Positions 1 to 7,300 of a DNA stretch of 64,000 nt are shown in pieces. The translations under genes were made by a program, and so were the position numbers. The stretch is from the NCBI RefSeq assembly GCF_014243395.1, contig NZ_JACLCP010000001.1:682001-746000 (forward strand), in the 5' to 3' direction. Every line of letters starts with the position of its first letter. The first letter of the stretch is position 1. Below the pieces are notes generated by a model that saw only the letters and a program-made list of their open reading frames with translations, did not search any database and was not told where the DNA came from. Source of the DNA: Winogradskyella flava (lineage in GTDB: Bacteria; Bacteroidota; Bacteroidia; Flavobacteriales; Flavobacteriaceae).

Positions 1-492
1 TCCAAAAGGCGCATGGCTTGCGTACAACTTAAAAATATCGTCTTTAGACAATCTCAATTCCAATCGTGTAGCCAAAATTATCTCTTTTAGTTTTTCGATA
101 TAGGTTCTCGATTGACCTTTTCGAGATAAACGAATTACCTGTTGCGTAATGGTGCTACCACCTCGTTTTACAGAACCAGAACTTAAATTTTCTTTAAGGG
201 CCTTAAAAATCGAAATAGGATTAAAACCTGGATGCTTGTAGAAGTATTCATCTTCAAATTGAAGAATACAGGTTTTAAATTTTTCTGGTATACTATCACT
301 TTCAGGGAATCGCCATTGACCATCATCTGCAATCAAGGCACCTAAAAGTTCGTTGGAATTACTTGTAATAACTGTTGCAGTGGGATCTTTAAATAGTTTT
401 TTGGGTAAACAGAAATAATAGACTACAATCAGTATTAAAATCACAAAAGATTTTATACGATTACGTCTAAAATATCTAATTAACCTATACAT
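1..492 (-). CDS. pbpC: Penicillin-binding protein 1C, N-terminal part (cut by window edge)
   Basis: Peptidoglycan glycosyltransferase (GT51) that polymerises lipid II at the outer face of the inner membrane; PBP1C enzymes also carry a transpeptidase domain, which lies outside the window. The visible 164 residues start at ATG 492 with a basic cytoplasmic end, one membrane span at about residues 15-30, then the GT51 signatures: EDEYFYKHPG with catalytic Glu80, GGSTITQQ at 111-118, the RK pair at 124-125 and Glu133, and finally ASHAPFG, the HAPFG form typical of PBP1C rather than PBP1A/1B. It is divergent from the secreted repeat protein, with only about 40 bases between them. Known bacterial alpha-2-macroglobulins are often adjacent to pbpC; here the macroglobulin gene lies about 3.8 kb upstream on the same strand. 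Confidence 0.9.
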   Translation of the reverse strand, partial: MYRLIRYFRRNRIKSFVILILIVVYYFCLPKKLFKDPTATVITSNSNELLGALIADDGQWRFPESDSIPEKFKTCILQFEDEYFYKHPGFNPISIFKALKENLSSGSVKRGGSTITQQVIRLSRKGQSRTYIEKLKEIILATRLELRLSKDDIFKLYASHAPFG

Positions 493-533
493 CAACTATA
501 CAATTATCTGTAACATCAGATTTTATCAACTTT

Positions 534-2879
534 TTGTCGAAAAGTAAAAATCATTACACAAAGTTATCTATATATTTAAACGTGCAAAACCCTCGCTTAG
601 ATCTCAAAATTCTGATAATTCTATGTGTTTTTTTCTTTTCTGAAAACACATATGCCCAATTGGGTTTTTGCCAAGGAAATTCAGGTGACCCTATTTTTAC
701 AGAAACGTTTGGAACAGGAACACAAGATACGGCTTTACCTACTGGTACAACAACATACGCATATGCCAATGGATCAGATCCCAATGACGGACTTTACACG
801 GTTTCAAGCAATACGGATTATTTTGATTGGTTTGATATTCCAGACCATACTCCAAATGATGTAAATGGAAGGATGTTGGTAGTGAATTCGGATTTTACAG
901 CTGGCGAATTTTATAGAACTACTATTTCAGGATTATGTGAAAATACAACTTATGAGTTTTCGTCGTGGATGATAAATTTGTCACCAGCTGGTGGATTTTG
1001 TGGTGCAGGTGTTATTCCTATTAATGTGAGATTTGAAATATGGGATAGTACTGATACTAATCTTCTGGCCTCAGGTGATACAGGAAATATAACAAGTTCT
1101 GTGTCTCCAAACTGGAATCAATTTGCACTAGTTTTTCAATCTATACCTGGACAAACATCCGTCATTCTTAAAATGCTAAATAACGGTACTGGAGGTTGCG
1201 GAAATGATTTGGCAATAGATGATATCGTTTTTAAAAGTTGTGGCGATGATATTGAGTTGGTTGATGGATTGGGTGATTCATCAATCACTTTGTGTAGCAC
1301 ACAAACGCCATTTTCCGATACAATCTCAGCTTTGCCAGATAATTCGGTGTTTAGTTCACATTTTTATCAATGGCAAGTTAGTAGTGATGGTGTCATTTGG
1401 ACGGATATTCCTGGTGAAACAAATGCTGGAATTGGCATAGGGGGTATAACATCAACAACATATTACAGAGCAAAAGTTGCAGAATTTGCGGCTAATCTTA
1501 TTAATCCAGATTGTATTACATTTTCTGATGTTTATGAGATTATAATTAATGAAGCGCCGGTACAACCTACTCTTGAATGCTGGGAAACGGCAACATTTGA
1601 TGAAACCCTTTGCGACTGGATAATTATAGGGACACAACCATTAGCACCTAGTGGATTAGAGTGCTGGGAAACGGCGACCTTTAATGATATTACTTGTGCA
1701 TGGGACGTATCAGGTACTCAACTTACCCAACCAACAACAGAATGTTGGGAAACAGCAACATTTAATGTGACTAGTTGTGCTTGGGAAATAACAGGCACTG
1801 AGCCAGTACAGCCTAATTTAGAGTGCTGGGAAACAGCAGTTTTTAATGATACTACATGTGCTTGGGAAGTTAGCGGTACGCAGCCGACTGCACCAACAGG
1901 ATTGGAATGTTGGGAAACTGCTACGTTTAATAATGCAACTTGTATATGGGAGGTTACAGGTTCCCAACCAGAACAGCCAGCAACGGAATGTTGGCAGACA
2001 GCGACCTTTAATAACGTCACCTGCGTTTGGGAATTGGATGGCATTGAACCAGAAGAACCCACTAATTTAGAGTGTTGGGAGACAGCAACGTTTGATACTA
2101 CACTTTGTAGTTGGGTAGTTACTGGAACGGAACCAGTAGAGCCAACAGATTTAGAGTGCTGGCAGTCCTCATTTTTCAATGAGACTAGTTGCACATGGGA
2201 AATCATCGGTACGCAACCTCTAGAATTTAGGGATGAGCTTGTATCTTTTTGTGAAGATACTGACGTTATGCTCGTGGCAACGTCTTCGATTGCAAGTCCA
2301 GAATACCAATGGGCTTCTGGAGAAATGTCAGAATCAATAATCGTTGATACGGCTGGCAGTTATGAGGTTGAGGTTACGGATGGTTGCCTAACTGAAATTA
2401 TCACCTTTAATGTAACGGAAATTGAAAATCCAATAATAGATACCATCGTTACCGATGGAAGTTCAATAACCGTCAATTTGGTCAATAATGGGAATTACCA
2501 ATACTCCCTTGATGGTGTTAATTATCAATTTAGCAATACTTTTATTGATGTAATTTCTGGATTATATACTATTTATGTGAAATCAAGTGAATGTGATGCC
2601 ATAATTACTCAAGAGCATTTTCACTTTTTCATTCAAAACTATATGACACCCAATGATGATGGTAAAAATGATTTCTTTTCTTTGAATCTTACACAATTTT
2701 TCTCGGCATCAGAAGTCTATATTTTTAACCGTTATGGAAAGCTCTTATTTTCTGCATATAATGCTGATGTCAATTGGGATGGGACTTTTGCTGGCAAAGA
2801 ACTACCAACTTCAGACTATTGGTATCGTATTGTTTTAGATAATCAAGAGTTTAAAGGGCATTTTACATTGAAGCGTTAA
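534..2879 (+). CDS. T9SS type B sorting-domain protein with eight ECWETATF repeats
   Basis: Large secreted protein, 781 residues from the TTG at 534. The reading frame has no ATG near its 5' end; GTG 582 gives a more normal signal peptide (hydrophobic core, cleavage after AYA in NTYAQ). After an N-terminal domain resembling a carbohydrate-binding beta-sandwich (about residues 45-240) and an Ig-like stretch, eight imperfect repeats of 26-28 residues run from residue 347 to about 563, each with ECWETATF, a second Cys and a Trp. The C-terminus (PNDDGKNDFF, NRYGKLLF, ending KGHFTLKR) is the CHU_C / gliding-motility type B signal that directs export through the type IX system and attachment to the cell surface. 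Likely a surface adhesin; ligand unknown. It sits between pbpC and two small leftward genes and may be an insertion between pbpC and the macroglobulin gene. Confidence 0.85.
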   Translation: MSKSKNHYTKLSIYLNVQNPRLDLKILIILCVFFFSENTYAQLGFCQGNSGDPIFTETFGTGTQDTALPTGTTTYAYANGSDPNDGLYTVSSNTDYFDWFDIPDHTPNDVNGRMLVVNSDFTAGEFYRTTISGLCENTTYEFSSWMINLSPAGGFCGAGVIPINVRFEIWDSTDTNLLASGDTGNITSSVSPNWNQFALVFQSIPGQTSVILKMLNNGTGGCGNDLAIDDIVFKSCGDDIELVDGLGDSSITLCSTQTPFSDTISALPDNSVFSSHFYQWQVSSDGVIWTDIPGETNAGIGIGGITSTTYYRAKVAEFAANLINPDCITFSDVYEIIINEAPVQPTLECWETATFDETLCDWIIIGTQPLAPSGLECWETATFNDITCAWDVSGTQLTQPTTECWETATFNVTSCAWEITGTEPVQPNLECWETAVFNDTTCAWEVSGTQPTAPTGLECWETATFNNATCIWEVTGSQPEQPATECWQTATFNNVTCVWELDGIEPEEPTNLECWETATFDTTLCSWVVTGTEPVEPTDLECWQSSFFNETSCTWEIIGTQPLEFRDELVSFCEDTDVMLVATSSIASPEYQWASGEMSESIIVDTAGSYEVEVTDGCLTEIITFNVTEIENPIIDTIVTDGSSITVNLVNNGNYQYSLDGVNYQFSNTFIDVISGLYTIYVKSSECDAIITQEHFHFFIQNYMTPNDDGKNDFFSLNLTQFFSASEVYIFNRYGKLLFSAYNADVNWDGTFAGKELPTSDYWYRIVLDNQEFKGHFTLKR
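1572..2222 (+). repeat. Eight in-frame protein repeats of about 81 bp
   Basis: Coding repeat inside the T9SS-sorted protein. Units begin L/TECWETATFN and end with a TGTQP-like turn, and each has two Cys and two Trp at fixed spacing. DNA copies are clearly diverged at third positions, so this is an old, selected protein repeat and not a recent slippage product. Confidence 0.85.
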
Positions 2880-2894
2880 GTGACATGCGAATTA

Positions 2895-3227
2895 CTACTT
2901 TTCAAACTCATATTCGCGTTCCACTTTACAGATTTTCACATTATACCAATTGTACCATTGTTCACGCCCTTTTTGTTGGGCAAATAAGTGCTCAGTGTTC
3001 GCTTTCCAGTTTTTAATCGCTTCCATACTTTCCCAATAGCTCACTGTAATACCTACACCTGCACTGAGCCCAGTCGAAGAGTCATTTCTTGCGCTATCGA
3101 TACCAATATAACCTTTTTGTTGTTTGGCTAAGGTTTCCATTTTGTTAGCCATTTCGGCATAACCTTTAGTATCTTCAGTGTGAGTTGATGTAAATATTAC
3201 AGTAAAGTATGGTTTAAAGCTTTTCAT
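2895..3227 (-). CDS. Antibiotic biosynthesis monooxygenase (ABM)-like small protein
   Basis: A 110-residue cytoplasmic protein with the pattern of the dimeric alpha/beta-barrel ABM superfamily: a beta strand (YFTVIFTS), a helix (YAEMANKMETLAKQQKGYIG), then ITVSYWESMEAIKNWKAN, the classic strand plus 'YW' helix. The family contains small cofactor-free oxygenases and haem-degrading proteins, but the substrate cannot be read from sequence. Its ATG lies 3 bases downstream of the stop codon of the SH3 gene, so the two are probably co-transcribed. It ends 15 bases from the convergent T9SS-sorted gene. Confidence 0.7.
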   Translation of the reverse strand: MKSFKPYFTVIFTSTHTEDTKGYAEMANKMETLAKQQKGYIGIDSARNDSSTGLSAGVGITVSYWESMEAIKNWKANTEHLFAQQKGREQWYNWYNVKICKVEREYEFEK

Positions 3228-3230
3228 TGT

Positions 3231-4088
3231 TTAGGAACCCTTTGGGATTTCAAATTCAATTATTTTTTCAGAGATGTTGTCTTCAGAATCTGTCAATATA
3301 AATTTAATGAAAACGCGATTAGTAGACACACTCACAGGATAATCTTTAATATTCTCTATGGTCTTTACATAAGCTAACCAATCTTCTCCACATTTGTCAA
3401 CCACATCCTCTTTTAAATTGTCCGTCGCTGTTTCAACAAAATGCTTCCAGTCTTTTTCAGTATAAGTCAAGGTTTCGAACGTATTCGACTTTAATTGCTT
3501 TAATGGCTTCCATTCAGTATCAAATTGTTTCCACTCGTTTGAATTACACTTAGAATCTGTACTCATAAAGGAAAAACTGTTTTCGTAACGTTGAAATAGG
3601 CTAACTTGCTTATAGTCGTTATCAACTAAAATAATGTGCTTTCCTTCTGGTGAATCACTCGCATCAACATTAATTGTAGTAACATCTTCATGCTTTAAAT
3701 CATGCGTTCTTTTGTAATCACTAGTTGCTAAGTTTTTGATTTCAACCTTTACATTATCTAGATTAAGCCTAATCGTTCTCGCTATTTTGTTTGGTGATAA
3801 ATAGCCATTAAACACATAACCGATATGGTTTCTAGTTTCTACTTTCACCCATTTTCCGCTAATCTTCTCACCTCCATCTAGGACAACCAAATTTTTATCT
3901 GTTTCTTCTAAGACACCAATAGCTTCGCCATAGGCTAATTTCGTTAGCATTTTTCCACTAACATCGGGTTGATCCCTAAGAGATAATCCACTTTCTGCCG
4001 CTACGTAGGCTTCTTGTTGTTCTTGTGCGTTTACTATTCCTAAATTGAATACTAATACGATCGCTAAAATCTTTTTTAAATAGTTCAT
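3231..4088 (-). CDS. Secreted SH3 domain protein
   Basis: A 285-residue exported protein: signal peptide (residues 1-21, cleavage near NAQ), then a bacterial SH3 domain at about 27-98 (GLSLRDQPDVSGKMLTKLAY followed by GKWVKVETRNHIGYVFNGYL), a module that usually binds peptidoglycan or cell-wall peptides. The remaining 180 residues contain WKQFDTEWKPLKQL and a terminal beta-rich segment that I do not recognise. It lies between the macroglobulin gene and the ABM-like gene on the same strand, so a periplasmic or envelope role near peptidoglycan is plausible but inferred. A near-perfect 20-bp palindrome lies about 50 bases upstream. Confidence 0.7.
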   Translation of the reverse strand: MNYLKKILAIVLVFNLGIVNAQEQQEAYVAAESGLSLRDQPDVSGKMLTKLAYGEAIGVLEETDKNLVVLDGGEKISGKWVKVETRNHIGYVFNGYLSPNKIARTIRLNLDNVKVEIKNLATSDYKRTHDLKHEDVTTINVDASDSPEGKHIILVDNDYKQVSLFQRYENSFSFMSTDSKCNSNEWKQFDTEWKPLKQLKSNTFETLTYTEKDWKHFVETATDNLKEDVVDKCGEDWLAYVKTIENIKDYPVSVSTNRVFIKFILTDSEDNISEKIIEFEIPKGS

Positions 4089-4137
4089 AATTACTTGTTT
4101 TTAAGTTAAACGTTTTAGCGGTTTACGTTCTAGGATT

Positions 4138-4157
4138 CTTGTCTGTCGACCGACAAG
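4138..4157. promoter_or_regulatory. 20-bp near-perfect palindrome, possible operator
   Basis: The sequence cttgtctgtcgaccgacaag pairs with itself at 9 of 10 positions around a GTCGAC centre. It lies about 50 bases upstream of the SH3 gene start. Its size and symmetry suit a dimeric repressor site (TetR-like), but no regulator gene is nearby, so this is only a candidate. Confidence 0.35.
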
Positions 4158-4181
4158 TTTTAGTTTAATTTTTTAATTCAA

Positions 4182-4295
4182 GTCACTTCGAGTGAAATTC
4201 CTTTTCTGGAATTTTGTATCGAGAAGTATATATGTTTAGTACTAAAAAGTTCTCGATACAATTCTGACCCAAAAGTCAGAATCACTCGAACTGAC
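4182..4295. repeat. Four-stem cloverleaf-like intergenic element
   Basis: A 114-bp block composed almost wholly of nested inverted repeats between the macroglobulin and SH3 genes. Outer arms 4182-4195 and 4282-4295 pair at 13 of 14 positions. Inside are three adjoining hairpins: 4195-4214 (7-bp stem, loop ttttct), 4214-4261 (12-bp arms ttgtatcgagaa and ttctcgatacaa, 24-base loop) and 4261-4282 (8-bp stem, loop ccaaaa). The stems abut with almost no unpaired bases. It resembles dispersed palindromic repeats found between genes in flavobacteria; only one copy is in this window. Confidence 0.75.
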
Positions 4296-4302
4296 ATTCT
4301 TG

Positions 4303-7300
4303 TTATTTCTCAACAGTGACCCACTGTCCTTTATTTCTAACCAAGTAATCATCGTTATCATACATCGCTTCAGCTTGCGCACCTGGCAAATAATACGTGC
4401 CTAGATATGATGCGTTCAACATTACTGTAAAGGTTTTGGTACCATACTTTCCTTTTCTATTCATATCAAAATAGAAATTGACACGATCGTCTCTAATATC
4501 GGTATACCTAGCATTGCTCACGGTCGTATCTCCAAAATCGGTAAATCGTGTATTAACGATGTCCCAACCTGATGGAAAAATTTGTGTCAATGCCACATCC
4601 TTAACATAGTCTCTCGTTAAGTTTGAAATACTAACGCTTGCCACAAAATCTTGCCCTTGTTGTAGTTTTGTGATATCAATTTTATTGCCTTGTAAATCTT
4701 TATACACTGTAGAAATTGAAAATCCGCGTTGTACGGCTAGCTCTTCGCCTAGTTTTAATTTTCCTGAGTTAAGAACTCTAACATAGACCAAGTTGTCTCT
4801 TCCGTTTGTAATGGCAATGTTGTTGGTGCCATCATTAATAGGAATACTACGTTGCGCGATGCCGTTTTTAGTATCAATGGTTTCTGTTTTACCATTGATA
4901 GTGTAGGTCACTTTTAAGTCCTTACCACCATTTTGGGTTATCATTTTACCAATGGCCAATAAACTATAGGCTGTGGTTTGCGTACTCATCCAACGATTAC
5001 TCGATAAAGATTTGGCTATGCCCTTTGCTAAATCTGTCTTTTTTGGGTGATTGGTGAGTAACATAGTTTCTAATGCCATGGCTCTGTTTCTATAGCTAGA
5101 ACCATAGGTGTAATTATCAGCGCTATCGGATTCAAAATCGATATTTGCAGATCTAGATATAGCATCACTTGCTTCTTTTTGTCCAGCTAGTGCATAAGCC
5201 GCAGCTAATCGCCATTTTGCATCGTTAGAGATTTCCTCAAACTCTCTTAAACGGTTCATGCTTGCTAAGTCAGGACTACCAGCTAATGCTAAAGTGTATA
5301 AGCGATAGGCTTGTGCAAAATCGTTGTAACTACTTCTGTAACTAGGCCTCCAATTACGAGCAACTTGCCTTTGGTAAGCAATCCAATTACTCTTAAACGT
5401 TAAAGGTAAAACGAATCCTTTCTTTTCGGCTTCAATCATAAAATGACCAGCATAACTTGTTCCCCAGTCACTAGCTGTACTTTCTCCAATCCAATAGCCT
5501 AATCCACCATCTGGATTCTGAAAATTTCCTAAACGTCGAATGCCATTCTCGATATTACGTTGTACTTCCTTTTTCTTTTTATCAGTTAAATCAAAGACAT
5601 CTGCTAAATACAACTGTGGAAATACACTTGACGTGGTTTGCTCTACACAGCCGTGAGGATAACGAATGAGGTAAGCCATACGCTTTGAGAAATCCATAGG
5701 CGGCAAGGTCGAGAATTCTACGGTGGCGGAATTTGTTCCTGGTACGCCAAAGGTTGAAAAGTCAATCGTTTGATTGCTATTAGCCTGCAATTCATTATCA
5801 ATAACACGAGAGGTCATCGGGTTGGGATTCTCTACATCAATTTCAACTTTGTATGTTGATTTTTCGCCATTTCCTGTAGCAACAACTTCAATCGTGTTGA
5901 TGCCTTTTGCTTTAGTGACATCCAATTCAAAATAGACCATTTTCTCATCCGGCTTGCTGAACTGTAATGATTGTTTACTGTTGCCTTTAACTGTAATACC
6001 ATCACTAAGTTTTAAGGAAAGGTTCACGTTCTTCACTTTTTGTTCCATAGCAAAAACAGTGACTGGAAGCGTTACTTTCTCACCAGGACTCAATTTGCGA
6101 GGTAATGTGGCCAAGACCATCAGTGGTTTTTTTACTTTAACTGATTTCTCAGCACTACCATAGGCTTCAGTTGTATTATCTCCTGCTACAACCATTGTTC
6201 TTACAGCACCAACATAGTTTGGCATTTTAAGTTGGTGTGTTTTGGTTTGCCCCTCTTTTAAAAGGAATGGTCCTAAATAGGTGACCACAGGTTTAAAACG
6301 GTTCGCTTTTTTGTTTTTGCCTTTGGCTGCAGAGCCGTCTCCACCAATGGCGAAGACTTGGTCAATGCTTCCTGAATACGCACCAATCACATCATCGAAA
6401 ATATCCCAAGTTTTTACACCTAGAGCTTCGCGAGCGTAAAAACTGTTCCACGCGTTTGGTGTTTTAAAACGCGTTAAATCTAAAAGACCTTCTTCAACAA
6501 CAGCTATGGTATAAGTCATGGCTTTGTCATTCTTTTCAGACACTTTAATTTCATACGACTGTTCTGGTTGAATGGCATCTGGCATACTAAGAACAGGCTC
6601 TAGTTTAGTCGCTGGATTTTCTACCATCATAGGAATGACGCCATATAAACGAATCGGTAAATCATTGGATGTAATGGCATGTGGTTGCAACAAGGATATA
6701 TTGATAAATACATTTGGTGCCATTTCTGCTGTCACAGGAATGTTAACTGTGGTTTCGCCAGGTTTTGTTGCTATCCATTGGTGCTTAATGATTTCAGTAC
6801 CATTTTCTATACTCACCAAAGCTCTTCCTTCACTACCAGATGGGAATGTCAATTTAGCAGTTTCACCTACATTATAATTTTCTTTGTCTGTAGAGAAGAC
6901 TAACATTTTGGCGGCTTCTTTATCACCAGATGGTGAATTTGACCACCAGTTTTTATAGAAATAAGCAATACGTCCGGTGGCATGCCCACTTGCAGGATCA
7001 TAGACCCTGATTAAATAACGACCACGATCTTTTTCAGGAATGTTGAGTTTAAAATTTGCTTTCCCATTGGCGTCAGTGTTAATCAAGTATTGCTGAATAG
7101 GTCTGTGATAGCTACTCGATACGTAACTTGACAAATTATCATAAGAGGAATTCCACCACCATCGCCATTCTACTTTATACACTTTAACCTCCAGTTTGTT
7201 GCGTTGAATTGGTTTCCCATCAGCAGTGACTGTGGCAACATCAAAGGTGTGGTTTTCGTCTGTAAAGAACGAACCGTAATTATTGCCTTTTGGTGATTGT

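Noticed and set aside
1718..2206. 162-codon open frame on the - strand
   Set aside because: It is the antisense shadow of the ECWETATF repeats and has repetitive Ser/Val/Gln composition without any domain.
1572..2222. Regular repeats that might suggest a CRISPR array
   Set aside because: The repeats are in-frame, about 81 bp, diverged at third positions and encode a constant protein motif; no spacers and no cas genes.
4182..4295. tRNA gene at the cloverleaf-like element
   Set aside because: The stems have the wrong lengths, there is no anticodon loop or T-loop sequence, and no unpaired junction bases.
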